In this document: positions 23,545 to 34,539 of the stretch, piece after piece | Layout: each line of letters starts with the position of its first letter | How positions within the stretch are numbered: position 1 is the first letter of the stretch | NCBI RefSeq assembly: GCF_019279795.1 | Contig: NC_056733.1 | Location: 1,421,393,552-1,421,457,551, forward strand | Source: Protopterus annectens | Lineage: Eukaryota > Chordata > Ceratodontiformes > Protopteridae | Length of the DNA: 64,000 bases | Reading direction: 5' to 3' | Translations under genes and position numbers: made by a program | Notes under the pieces: generated by a model | Databases searched by the model: none | What the model saw: only the letters and a program-made list of their open reading frames with translations | What the model was told of the DNA's origin: nothing

Positions 23545-24559
23545 ATCTTAAAGAGGTCTTCATAGAATCCCCACCATTCCTGCTTAGATCCATTACCTGT
23601 TAATTCCAGGCTTTGTTATACCACACTTCGTCCTCTAAATCAACATTCACATTTCTCATCTGACACATATGCTGGAATGTGCAAGTGTTGAACACCCCCA
23701 TGCCTGTTACTTCCAGAATATGTGCTGTATGATTATTAATCGAAATGGGAAGAATTTCTAAAGATGACCACCTGTGTACATACTCAGCAATGTTCCAAGC
23801 CTTCTCTAACTTGACAGAACTCTCACATCTGGTTGAATGAAATGACTAATTTAACCTTGGAGGGTGGGTCTCTATTAAATTAACATCCAACAAACACAAG
23901 TCCTTACATCATTCAAAATACTTCCCTGCTACAGATACAGACATGAATCTAGGTATATCTCAAGATTCTCTCTCTGGTCAGACATCGGATTCCAGTTTTA
24001 TTCTAATAAGTTCCTCTTGAAATACCATTAAATCCTCTACTAACTTTCTTAGGCTGGTTTGGGCTATAGGTTTTGAGAAGTACAAACTGGCTATTATTAC
24101 CTTTTGTGGGACCTCAAACTTCCTAACTGCAACCTACCTCTCTGATTTATCAACAAGTGTCCCATCAGTCCTAACTGGGCACATCTTCGCCATGAGTATG
24201 GTTACCTCTCATCTCCAAAACTTACAAATAATGGGGTAAAAACTTTGGTATACTCAAATTAAGCTAATTTCAAGTTCTCCTTATCTTCTAAATAAATCTC
24301 TTGGAGATAACAGAAGAGAGAATACAATTTCTAAATAATGCTATAACTGTATCTCATTTTCTGGTTAGCTAACACCTTTATGTTCCAATAAAGTCAACAG
24401 CTATACATTTTTTATGCTGTTAATATCAGCATAGCAGTACTGCTCTTAAAACATGCGGCAATTAAGTAATCCTACAAGTTAGCACTATTAAAGCATAAGC
24501 ACTACTTACTCTTATACTCTCTACGATTACCCTGTCCTCTATTGGTCCGTCTTAAATTC
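23545..24559. other. No recognisable gene
   Basis: AT-rich; nothing supported. The last part may contain 5' UTR of the CR1 copy that follows. Confidence 0.45.
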
Positions 24560-24581
24560 AGTTTCCCTATATTACTCTAGC

Positions 24582-25556
24582 ATGTCCAAAGGTCAGTCAA
24601 TGGTTTCCTCTCCAGTCCAGCTGGTGAATCTGGGAATTTTGAGGCAATGTTACAACTGTCTCATGTACACGGACAACCCTCTCCTCCTCCAAACAGGTGC
24701 AAATATATGTGAGAGATGCAACTATTTAGCCAAACTGGAGGCTGAGCTCTCTCATCTCAAAACTGGTGTAACCAGTCAGGAGGAGAGGATAACCTCACAC
24801 AACACAATTCCAGTATCACATAGTCCCACCACATCAGTGAACCAAACACATAAATACACAAAAACATACTTGTAGGCTCTAAATAAAAATCTACCTAAGC
24901 AACAGAGACCTCCAAAGCAGACATCCAAGCAAACGCTACCTCAAAACAAAACACGCACAACACATAGCCCACAAAGTCAGTGTGCCAAGCAGCCACAGCC
25001 TTTAAGGCTGAATAACACACCTGATACTCTTGTAATAGGTGACTCTATTGTCAGACACACTGACGTCCCGCTCACCAGGCTGAATAAAGAGAAGGTCACA
25101 GTGAGCTGTCTGTCGGGTGCTAGGATCTGCCACATAACGCAAACACTCAGGTCACTCCAAAGCAAATACAAATATGACTCAGTCATTGTACATGCTGGTG
25201 TGAATGACCTGAGACGTACCTCCCTGGACTACATGAAAAAAGACATAGAGGAGCTCTTTGATCATGTAGCCCAGGCCGGTATGACCCTGACCTTGAGTAG
25301 CATCTTAATTTCACCTAGAATGATGCCACAGTACAAAGACAAAATGATCGATTTTAACAATTGGCTAAAATTTTGGTGTCATTCAAAGGGGATCCAGTGT
25401 CTGTCAGCCTGGGATGACATGCTCGACAAGCCACGTTGCTTCACTAGGGACGGCTTGCACCTGTCACCACTGGGCTTTCGGATATTGGCAAAGGCTCTTT
25501 CCACCCCCATAGTGCCTTTTTTAGGCAAGGCTCAAAAGTCAAACCCACCCCCATAG
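24582..25556 (+). pseudogene. CR1 ORF1: finger plus SGNH-type esterase, one stop
   Basis: A 325-codon reading frame broken only by TAG at 24873-24875. At that point the equivalent codon in copy F is GAG. Residues 20-50 hold a paired-cysteine module (RQCYNCLMYTDN, then ICERCNYL). The C-terminal half is an SGNH/GDSL-like esterase: GDSIVRHTD (about residues 153-161, Ser nucleophile block), HAGVNDLRR (about 205-213, Asn block) and DGLHLSPLG (about 290-298, Asp-x-x-His block). Such esterase domains are established for CR1 ORF1. The protein would bind nucleic acid or lipid in the LINE particle; its exact role is unsettled. Confidence 0.9.
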
Positions 25557-25646
25557 ACAGCACAAGGAACAAGAAACTAAGGGTAATGCTGCTAAACGCC
25601 AGAAGTCTTAACCTCAAGATGCACGCTTTTCGAAGCTCTACTCAGT

Positions 25647-28109
25647 ATGGAGAACATCGATATCTGTGCAGTGACAGAAACCTGGTTCAAGGCTCCAGAG
25701 AGCACCCCAGCACTACCAGGCTATACCTCATATCATGCTTTTCGGCCCCAAAACCCGGACCGAACCACAAAAGGAGGGGGAGTTTCCATATTTATCAAGG
25801 ATATCCACACCTCCAGGTTAGTGGCATTGCATGAAGTATCGGAGGCCATCCATGTGCAACTAACAGTGGGCAAGACTGCTTTTCAGTTTATAGCATCCTA
25901 CAGACCACCCTCTCAAAGTCAGGAATCCCACTCAGCTTTCCTGAAAACATTGGAGAACATGAAGATCTCTCCGAACACCATTATATTGGGTGACTTCAAC
26001 TACCCAAACATTGACTGGAAGCACTACTCAAGCCCCAGCACCTTAGCCCAAAGGTTCCTGGAAATTATAAACTCAAATGCTATGGAACAACTAGTCACCA
26101 CTCCCACAAGAGGGGACAACATACTAGACCTGATCATTACCAACATGGGGACTCTATGCTCCACACCAGAAGTATATCCCTCATTGGTAATATCAGACCA
26201 TAAATTAATTTCACTGGATGTTCACATCCTGACCCCACCCCCAGCCCAGAAAACCACAGTGAAAAACTTCTCAAAAGCGAACTTCTCACTTCTCAAAACC
26301 GAAGTGGAATCCTTCAAGGCCCCAGGGCCAGTGGAAACTATGGGCCAAACTGCAGAATCCTATATAAACGCATTCTACGGACATCTCCAGGAATGCATGG
26401 ATCATGCTATCCCAAACAAAACCAAGACCCAATCATCCAAAGGCAGGCGCCCAGTCTGGTGGACCCCTGCCATAAATAAACTGTACAACAGAAGGAGGAA
26501 GCTACTACATGATACAGCAAAATCCCTAATAGGGAAGGCATCTCTGATCAGTACTAGCAAAAAATTACGATCCCTCATAAAATCCTCCAAGGCCAGCTTC
26601 GAGAGAAAAATTGCACAGGACACCAAAGACAATCATAAGGCTTTTTTCAGTTATGTTAGAAACCTGGGATGCAACTCCCAGACTTGTTCTGAGTTGATTC
26701 TAAATGACAAAAAATACACTGAACCCACAGACATCGCCAATATCCTGGCAGACAGGTTCAGTGAACTTCCCCCCCCCCCCCAAAAGAGCAAGTATCTATC
26801 CCAGCAGAGGAGCCCCATAAGCCTGACTAGCTTAGTCTGCAAGGCTATGGAGAGGATCATCATGGAGCTCATAAACAAAGACATTGGGGACCTACAGACA
26901 CTAGATCCTACCCAGTTTGGCTTTGTCAAGGGCAGATCCTGCCTTTTGAACCTGGTTGACTTCTTCGAAACAGTCACCAAAGCCATAGATGAAGGGAAGG
27001 TAGTCCACACAGCCTATCTGGACCTTGCAAAGGCATTTGACACAATATCCCACTCGGGCATCATAGATAAGCTATCCAGCCTAAATATAAACCCCTATGT
27101 CACAAGATGGGTCGCAAACTGGCTCAAAGACAGAACCCACAGAGCGAGAGTTTCTGGAGCCATGTCAGACTCGAAACCGGTCACAAGTGGCATCCCACAG
27201 GGTTCTGTCCCGGGACCACTCTTGTTCGGTATATACTTTTCCGAGGTACAGGCAAACGTGGGAGGGCTATGGCTCACCAAGTTCACAGACGACTGCAAAC
27301 TGGACGCCATAATCAACTCTCCAGCTGACACAAACATCCTTCAAAAAGGTCTCACAGAGACAGATAACTGGTGCCAGCACCATGGTTTAAAGCTAAATGC
27401 CAAAAAATGTATAGTCATACCCTTTGGCAAAAACAATGTGCCCACAAATTACCACATAGGCGGAAACCCATTAAGTACAGAGAAAGTTATTAGGGACCTG
27501 GGGACCCAAGTTGATAGCAATCTCTCCTTTGAAAACCACATTGCCAAAGTGGTTAGAAAGACCTTCTACATAGCCCACCTCATCATGAAGGGTTTCACAT
27601 CTAGATCAAGAGAGGTAATCGTGCCATTTTATTCATCCCTCATCAGGCCCATCATAGAATACAATGCCCCTTTTGGGATGTACCTTACCAGACACCTGCA
27701 GCAATTAGAAAGACCCCAAAAGTATCTCACCAAGAGAATCAAGGGTCTCAAACAGATGCCATATGCTGCTCGGTTAAAAAAACTCCAGCTCTACTCAGTT
27801 GCATACCGCCTACTTAGAGGTGATCTATGCCTGACATACAAAGCTATGTCAAATCCAGAATTAATGGACATGCTCCACCTCAGTAAATCTAAATCCCTTA
27901 GAGCCACACTGAGGGACTTGAACCTCAGCACAGTAATAAATAGAACTTGCTGGAGGGACAGGTTCATAACCCAGAGGCTCCCTTCACTCTGGAATAGAAT
28001 TCCAGTTCATGTGAGGCAGAGCACCTCACTGAATCTCTTCAAGAAGAATCTCGATAGGTGGATGGGGGATCGTAGGTTTTCCCAGGGATTACTCCCGTGT
28101 CACTATTAG
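25647..28109 (+). CDS. CR1 ORF2: APE endonuclease and reverse transcriptase, internally deleted
   Basis: An 820-residue frame. The APE-type endonuclease has VTETWF (about residues 9-14), GDFNYPNIDW (about 115) and SDHK (about 182). The RT has ISLTSL, LDPTQFGFVKG, AYLDLAKAFDT (about 455), GIPQGSVPGPLLFG (about 513), FTDDCKLD (about 545; the usual box is FADD) and LKLNAKKCIVIPFG. The C-terminal CR1 region has GMYLTRHLQQLERPQK and NRTCWRDR. After ILADRFSELPPPP (about residue 380) the frame jumps directly to SPISLTSL. The blocks MGPDNI..G, EWRTA.VIPLHKGG and DPGNYR, kept in copies B, C and G, are therefore missing. The endonuclease start is also cut off by a frameshift upstream. A functional enzyme is unlikely despite the long open frame. 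Confidence 0.92.
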   Translation: MENIDICAVTETWFKAPESTPALPGYTSYHAFRPQNPDRTTKGGGVSIFIKDIHTSRLVALHEVSEAIHVQLTVGKTAFQFIASYRPPSQSQESHSAFLKTLENMKISPNTIILGDFNYPNIDWKHYSSPSTLAQRFLEIINSNAMEQLVTTPTRGDNILDLIITNMGTLCSTPEVYPSLVISDHKLISLDVHILTPPPAQKTTVKNFSKANFSLLKTEVESFKAPGPVETMGQTAESYINAFYGHLQECMDHAIPNKTKTQSSKGRRPVWWTPAINKLYNRRRKLLHDTAKSLIGKASLISTSKKLRSLIKSSKASFERKIAQDTKDNHKAFFSYVRNLGCNSQTCSELILNDKKYTEPTDIANILADRFSELPPPPQKSKYLSQQRSPISLTSLVCKAMERIIMELINKDIGDLQTLDPTQFGFVKGRSCLLNLVDFFETVTKAIDEGKVVHTAYLDLAKAFDTISHSGIIDKLSSLNINPYVTRWVANWLKDRTHRARVSGAMSDSKPVTSGIPQGSVPGPLLFGIYFSEVQANVGGLWLTKFTDDCKLDAIINSPADTNILQKGLTETDNWCQHHGLKLNAKKCIVIPFGKNNVPTNYHIGGNPLSTEKVIRDLGTQVDSNLSFENHIAKVVRKTFYIAHLIMKGFTSRSREVIVPFYSSLIRPIIEYNAPFGMYLTRHLQQLERPQKYLTKRIKGLKQMPYAARLKKLQLYSVAYRLLRGDLCLTYKAMSNPELMDMLHLSKSKSLRATLRDLNLSTVINRTCWRDRFITQRLPSLWNRIPVHVRQSTSLNLFKKNLDRWMGDRRFSQGLLPCHY

Positions 28110-28246
28110 ACAGAGGCACAGTAAACTAAACCTTAAAAAGGGCACAGTATACTCAAATCAAAGGGTGGCGTAAGCCATACAGAATCGGGCTAGGCTTATA
28201 ACTGCCTCAGGGCAGACAGCCTAGTATGAACCTATGAACCTATAAA

Positions 28247-28763
28247 TGTCCTGAGGATTCCATCTATAGTAACACCAATCATGTACTTCTTCAGTTTCAC
28301 CTTCAAATTAAGATGATTTTTCCATGCTGTCCAAGTCAGATGTAAACACTTAGGACTTGCAGTAAAGATATCAAGTAAATGACTAGACCTTCAATGCATT
28401 ACACATTGGAACAGCTTAATATTTTTGCATTTAAGATGAAGAAAAGGAAAAATTGCAGATAAATAAATGTCTACTAAAAATCAGCATCGGACAATTACTT
28501 AAAACCCCAATAATAAACATGCATTTAACAAAATTTATACCATTTAACATATGTATAGCTGCTTCAAAAATGCAGACAATAAACCACTCCATCATACAAA
28601 AAATGTTCACTAAAGTGTTTGTAGCTCTGTGCTTGCAAGACAAGTGCATTATGCCCACATACATTTGTGCCACAGTATATGCACCATTGTGAGATAAAAC
28701 GTGCTCTGTTCATACCTTTCACTTTCATTTCTTGATCCAGCTGCTGTTAATCTGACCTAAATC
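28247..28763. other. No recognisable gene
   Basis: Short AT-rich gap between the CR1 copy and the Tc1 element. The overlapping ORFs on opposite strands at 28431-28692 are treated as chance. Confidence 0.5.
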
Positions 28764-28765
28764 TA

Positions 28766-29004
28766 CAGTGGATATAAAAAGTGTACACACCCCCATTAAA
28801 ATGCAAGGTTTTTGTGATATAAAAAAATGAGACCACAATAAATCACTTCAAAATTTTCCCACCTTTAATGTGACCTATAACCTGTAGAATTCAATTGAAA
28901 AACAAATCTTTTAGGTGGAAAAAAATATAAAAAATAAAAAACATGCAATAAGCTGGTTGCATAAGTGTGCACACCATTAAACTAATACTTTGTTGAAGCA
29001 CCTT
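28766..29004 (+). repeat. Tc1 left inverted repeat with internal direct repeats
   Basis: Pairs with 30132-30375 over its full length with few mismatches. The outer end is CAGTGGATATAAAAAGTG and the inner repeat lies at about 28964-28980 (ataagtgtgcacacc). Confidence 0.93.
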
Positions 29005-29122
29005 ATGATTTAATTGCAGCATTCAGTCTTCTTGGGTACACATCTGCCATCAATTAAAGAGACTCTGATAACCCCAAATAAAGTTCAGCTGTCCTAGTAG
29101 GATTTTCCTGACATTTACTCAG

Positions 29123-30120
29123 TTGCCTGCTATAGCAAAAGCCATGGTTTGCAGAAAGCCTACAAAGCATCAACGGTATCTAATTGTTGAAAGGTATCAG
29201 TCAGGAGAAGGGTACAAAAAAATTTCCACAGCATTGGATATACCATGGAACACAATGAAGACAGTCATCAAAAAGTGGAGAAAATATGGGACAATAGTGA
29301 TTTTGCAAAAAACTGAATGTCCCTCCAAAATTGATGAAAAGACAAGACAAAAAACAGTCAGGGAGGCTGCCAAGAGATCTAGAGCAACACTGAAGGAGCT
29401 GCAGGAATTTCTGGCAAGTACTGGTTGTGTACTACATGTGACAACAATATCCCGTATTCTCCATATGTCTGGAGTATAGGGTAAGGTTGCAAGACGGAAG
29501 CCTTTTCTTACACAGAAAAACATCCAAGCCCAACTAAAATTTGCAAAACAATACATCATCTTCCCAAAGCATGTGGGAAAATGTGTTATGGTCTAATGAG
29601 AACAAGGTTGAATGTTTTGGCCACAATTCCAAAAGGTACGTTTGGCTGAAAAACAACACTTTGCATCACCAAAAGAACATCATCCCCACGGTGAAGCATG
29701 GTGGTGGCAGTATCATGATTTGGGGTTGCTTTTCTTCAGCTGGAACTGGGGCTTTTGTCAAGATGGAGGGAATTATGAACAGTTCCAAATACCAGTCACT
29801 TTTGGCCCAAAACCCTCAGGCGTCTGCTAGAAAGATGAAGAGGAATTTCACATTTCAACATGACAATGACCCTAAGCATACATCCAGATCAACAAAAGAG
29901 TGGCTTCACCAGAAGAAAATTAAAGTTGGAATAGCCCAGCCAGAGCCCAGACCTAAATCCAATAGAAATTCTGTGGGGTGACCTGAAGAGGGCTGTGCAC
30001 AAGACATGTCCCTTGCAATCTGACAGATTTGGAGTGATTTTGCAAGGAAGAGTGGGCAAATATTGCCAAGTCAAGATGTGCCATGCAGATAGACTCCTAC
30101 CCAAAAAGACTGAATGCTGT
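29123..30120 (+). pseudogene. Tc1-type DDE transposase relic
   Basis: The N-terminal HTH domain is in 29123-29479 (YQSGEGYKKISTALDIPWNT, then RRKP-type linker text after the stop). TAG at 29477-29479 interrupts the frame before VARRKPFLTQKNIQ. The catalytic part resumes in another frame at about 29567 (WENVLWSNENKVECFG), where the first catalytic Asp of the family motif WSDE is Asn. HGGGSIMIWGCFS and FQHDNDPKHTS (second Asp) follow. Near 29935 another shift precedes NPIE.LWGDLKRAVH (the Glu/Asp region). One stop, at least two frameshifts and the D-to-N change make it inactive. Confidence 0.93.
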
Positions 30121-30131
30121 AATTAAATCAA

Positions 30132-30375
30132 AAGGTGCTTCAACAAAGTATTAGTTTAAGGGTGTGCACACTTATGCAACCAGCTTATTGTACGTTTTTT
30201 ATTTTTTTTACATTTTTTTCCCCTAACAGATTTGTTTTTCAACTGAATTGTACAGGTTATAGGTCACATTAAAGGTGGGCAAAGTTTTGAAATGATTAAT
30301 TGTGGTCTCACTTTTTTATATCACAAAAAAAACTGTCATTTTTAACAGGGGTGTGTACATTTTTTATATCCACTG
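30132..30375 (-). repeat. Tc1 right inverted repeat
   Basis: Reverse complement of the left arm, ending atatccactg next to the TA duplicate at 30376-30377. Confidence 0.93.
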
Positions 30376-30485
30376 TAATGTTGGATTACATCATTCAGCC
30401 CCTTACATAAATGATATAATCCTGCTCGGTATCAATGTAAAAACTTTACACACTAACTGAAAATGTTTACCCCACTTTATGAAGA

Positions 30486-30960
30486 CACAAAGATCTAATG
30501 GCGCAGTCGTTTTGTTTATTGTGTTGGCTGGCATGCGCACTCTCCTTGTTTCCTTGAGGAGTGAGCAGAAATGGAAAAACAGTTTTTTTTTTTTTACCTG
30601 AGCATATCCGGCCTTTTGGTCTATGCCTTTGGTGTACCTTAACCTTTGGTATCCTTAGTTAGTTGTGGTGCTCTGATGGATGCTAGCTTCTTTACCTGTT
30701 TGGGAGTTTAAAATGGGTTAGTAGACTCAGTCAAATGATCACATAGTACAACTGGTGTTAAAGAAGGAAATTTTAGTCATGATTGTAGTCTGTGTGATGA
30801 TTTGACTGAGATTCTACTACCCATTTTAACCTCCCAAACAGGTAAAGAAGCTAATGTCCAGCAGACCACCAAAACCACTAACCAAGGATACTTAAGGTTA
30901 AGGTACATTGAAGGAGGAGACCAAAAAGCTGGACATGCGCAGGTAAAAAAAATGTTTTTA
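30486..30960. mobile_element. Fold-back element with arms of about 165 bp
   Basis: The left arm (about 30587-30752) and right arm (about 30788-30948) are inverted copies. Shared landmarks are ttttacctg, ttttggtct, gtaccttaacctt, gtatcctt, agcttctttacctgtttggga, ttaaaatggg and ctcagtcaaat. A spacer of about 35 bp separates them. Imperfect direct repeats flank the whole (about 30462-30485 and 30951-30973, sharing CACTTTATGAAGA exactly), like a long target duplication. There is no coding capacity. The left flank has about 100 bp with no counterpart on the right, so the element borders are uncertain. Confidence 0.7.
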
Positions 30961-30974
30961 CACTTTATGAAGAG

Positions 30975-33900
30975 GACTAAATAAGTATAGCCCATAATTT
31001 ACTAACAGTACAGTACAAAACATGCATAAATAAGGAGGTACAATTTGAACAGAGTAAATACTAGCACTACTCCTGCAGGTGATCACTCGTCTCATCAAAC
31101 ATTCCAGTGCAAGTACCCCATTTATAATTCTATTGGATCAACTTTCGCTGTTCAGCCTTGCTAAATATTTTGCCCTTGTCAACACAGTATGGTTAATCAT
31201 GCATGGCTCCTCCTTCCTGAACACTGAGGTTACTTTTTTAAGTGCCACTCCTTTTATGGCACAGAACCTGGCATCCCTTGTCTTTGCTGTTGCTCCTCCT
31301 GTTATCCTGCTGGATTGCACTTCTGCAGTTCTTCTAGAGCCTTTTGGACTTGCACAAATGATTTAACACCCAAAAGAAAGCAAAGTGACATTAAAAAGTA
31401 CTACGTATAGGATATACCCTCTCCATTATAGGCAGGAAATTGCTGTTTAATGGTTAAAAAACAGGGCTGACAACTGTGACATCGACTGCTTTGCATCAGA
31501 CCAAGTCTTGTGTATAGGATGATAATGTTCGTATATTATGATCTTTTTCTCTGGTAGTAGTAAATGTCACAAACTTTCCAATTTTGCCATTCACTTTAAT
31601 CAGCTCTTCAAAAATGGAATCCAGTACTTACAGCATGCTGAATCCACTGATTGGAGAAGGCTCTGAAACGGACTCTTAAAGACACTGTAAAAATGTAAGT
31701 CTGCCAACAAAGGAACTGTAGTGTTTTGTCCAATGAATGCAGTATTCAGAAACAGACAGCTAATCTTTTTCTTTTCAAAGTTCACCATTCAAGTAATTGA
31801 GCTAATGAGCACTACTCCTTGCAGTAGTCTAATGCAGCAAATATAAAGTCAGCAACTTTTCTGAATACTGTAACTACATATTTAAGGCAGCCAATCTTAC
31901 TTGTCTGATACCAAAACCAGAAGAGATATTTGGTTTGACTCTTAAATCAGTAACATAAGCATTAATATTTTTCATTGGATCTTGTGCCTTCAAGAAGAAA
32001 TGATAAATACTTGGCAGCTGTTTTTCCTTGTAACCAAGTAATTTTGAAAGTCTGCCTCATCATTGCAATCCCCCATCCCCTCAAAACTCTAAACATACAC
32101 ACTAAGTGATTATTTTTCTGCATTATGTAAAACCATGGCACACTGGACAGTCTTAGGGCTTCTGGATATTCCTCTCGTAGTCAGAATTAAATCTAATTTC
32201 TGGGTCCGCAGTTTCCAGTTTTCAGGTAGGCTTCCCTGTAGGGAGAATTTTTCAGTGGCTCTAGATGCACTATTTCTCAGTGAAAGACAAAGTTAACTTA
32301 TTTTGCTTCATAGGCTTCAGTGCTGACCTCATTGTAACAGCATGTAATATCTGGATTCAAAATTAGAAATAATAGAGAGGGACATGAGGTCCTGTGTTGA
32401 AAGCTGTCCAAGTTTAGTATTTAGATTGCAAAACAGTGTAAAAGAAATCTGACCACATAATTCATCATATTGGCACTCTCAGCAGTGATAACTTTGCCAG
32501 ACATTTAAAGAGAGAGCACCATTTGCTCTACCCAGTAATATTCAACTTGCCTGGAAATTCCCCCTATTATTAGGGAGTTAGGCAGTAAAATGAGGTAGTA
32601 CTCATACATCACTCAGTATTATGATGGATTTTATGTGCATTTCACTTCCCTGATGTACAATGAGTCAGACAGACACACACACACACACAGCTGAATGATA
32701 CATGTATTGGATGTCGTGTTCATGACCAACTTCTTTTCACTGGCCCTGGATAACAAGCAGGAAAAAATAAGAGGTAGTATATGTCCCATACCATCCCTCA
32801 AGTGAAAGGAGCTTATTGTTGGTTGCTCAGTTCTCCATACATGGCCAGGTCTTCAAATCCCTAAACCTGCTAACTGAAACTGGACCATCAGAGGTGAGGG
32901 TGAACACCCTGTACCACACAGCAAAGCCTAAGTATATCTGGAGCATATCTAGCAGGTTTGTGGTGCAGTGTTACCTTAAAATGCAAATCTGTGAAATGAT
33001 TGAGCCATGCTGTTATCTTCTCATTGTAATGTGAGATCCACATACCTGGCACAAGCTCAAAGTTCAGCACTATGGAATTAAGCATGAAAGAATGAAAATG
33101 CAATACACAGTTCATGCTACCTGTTGATAAAATAAATAAATAAATAAATAAAACAATAAAAAAAAAAAAAAAACTCGTTTAGTAAATATTTACTGATATA
33201 AAAATAGAAAAGTCAAGAGGCATATCAAATTGAACTTTACTGCTAGACATAGTTTAAGATAAGGGTTACAACACTAAGGAACAATCAGGCCTGCAGGGTA
33301 CATTGCTATGGTATACTAAGGAACAACCATTCAACATGGATTCCACAAATCTAGCTAAGGTAAATAACAACATGTAGGTGTGCACATACAAAGGCAACAG
33401 CTGAGACTACAAAGAGTAACCCAAGAACGTTTTTATATAAATGGAATTAATGCACATAAAAAATGTGTACAGTAAGTACACTTCCACTTTAAGATAAATG
33501 ATTTGGCCTAAAAATAAAGATTTCTGAATAAATTTATTAATGGTTGCAATATATTGTTATGAACCTTTACAATGTTACTAATGAGGGGTTCTACTGGGCT
33601 GTCTAAATTACTAAGACCAGCATTTGGATTACTGGGGTCCTGAGAGATGCATATAAATACAATGTGATGTGCACAGGTTCATTTCGGCAGGAACTGCAAT
33701 AATGTCTAGGACATTCACCATCAAGCAGAAGTCAATCCCTCCACCAAAGATTTTCAGTTATGGGAAACCCCTATGAGCCCCTAAGACTGCAGTCCTAAGC
33801 AGAGCTGAATCCAGCACTAAGTGGCATAGGCAGTTGCCGAGGGCCACATGAAGGCTAATATAACTTTTTTTTTTTTCAGAATTCAGATTACGATCAGACA

Positions 33901-34539
33901 GTTCTGTCCTGTTGCGTGCAATGAGCATGGTTCAGTGTGCACAGGCTCACAGCATTATCTTCTCATTCATGTGCATTGGTGGTTGACTTGGCTTCTTCCA
34001 CTCCTTTAGAAGTGTGGGGCACATTCCACTACTGATGCTTTTTTTTTACTCACCCAGGCATTAGACTAAGCACCACTAAGTGGGTTTATTGGTCTGCCTC
34101 CCCCCGGCCCTACCGACTTAATAGTTCAGTCTGCTCAGTGGTAGGTGTAGCAGCAGGTTTAACATTGACTGCTAAACTGCACTTAATTGCTTTAGTTTTT
34201 ACTGCTGATCTGAATCCTGATGTGACTCCGAGTTTCCCTCCTGAACTGTAAAAAAAAAAAAAAGAGTTCAGTGCCAGCCAAGTTGCCTGCAGCTACATCA
34301 GTCCTTAGTGAGTTTGCCAAGGTCAGCACAGATGAATGGAATGGACTGCAGAATGACATACTAAGGTAACTCACAATCACTCCCTCCAGAAAACATAGGT
34401 ATTGGACTGGAGCATAGTGAACTCGGCTGGCAATTGGCCGGTGTGTGTATGTGAATGGACAAGATGGGTAAAAAAACAGGAATCCATACAGAGTGGGTGA
34501 AAGGCTGCAAGTAATCGACAGAGAGAGCACATGGTGGCC
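30975..34539. other. No recognisable gene
   Basis: Holds a (CA)n run at about 32670-32689 and an (AAAT)n plus poly-A tract at about 33126-33174, the latter like a decayed retroposon tail. ORFs such as 31079-31366 and 32816-33034 have no recognisable motif. No promoter or exon structure was seen. Confidence 0.5.

Larger units (their letters stand above)
24560..28246 (+). mobile_element. CR1-type LINE, best-preserved copy (copy D)
   Basis: Carries both ORFs and a 3' end finishing with ATGAACCTATGAACCTATAAA. ORF1 (24582-25556) has one in-frame TAG. ORF2 is open for 820 codons (25647-28109) but lacks its first about 25 codons because of a frameshift near 25628, and it has an in-frame internal loss of RT blocks near 26790. 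The low number of disabling changes and the close match to copy C suggest a young subfamily. The 5' boundary is not sharply defined; the element's 5' UTR cannot be aligned confidently with that of copy F. Confidence 0.93.
28766..30375 (+). mobile_element. Tc1/mariner element, complete ends, dead transposase
   Basis: Terminal inverted repeats of about 240 bp (28766-29004 and 30132-30375) begin CAGTGGATATAAAAA and are flanked by TA at 28764-28765 and 30376-30377, the canonical Tc1 target duplication. Each arm has an outer (GTGTACACAC) and an inner (GTGTGCACAC) near-copy, the IR/DR arrangement of transposase-binding sites. At 1610 bp it has the usual length of a full Tc1 element. The coding part is disrupted, so it could only move with a transposase supplied elsewhere. 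Confidence 0.95.

Noticed and set aside
25101..25556. Free-standing host esterase gene
   Set aside because: The esterase is the C-terminal part of CR1 ORF1: same frame as the finger module upstream and followed directly by CR1 ORF2.
30777..30995. Overlapping ORFs on both strands at the fold-back element
   Set aside because: They arise from the inverted arm and have no recognisable domain.
31079..31366. 95-codon hydrophobic ORF
   Set aside because: Could look like a membrane protein, but an equally open frame lies on the other strand and nothing else supports a gene.
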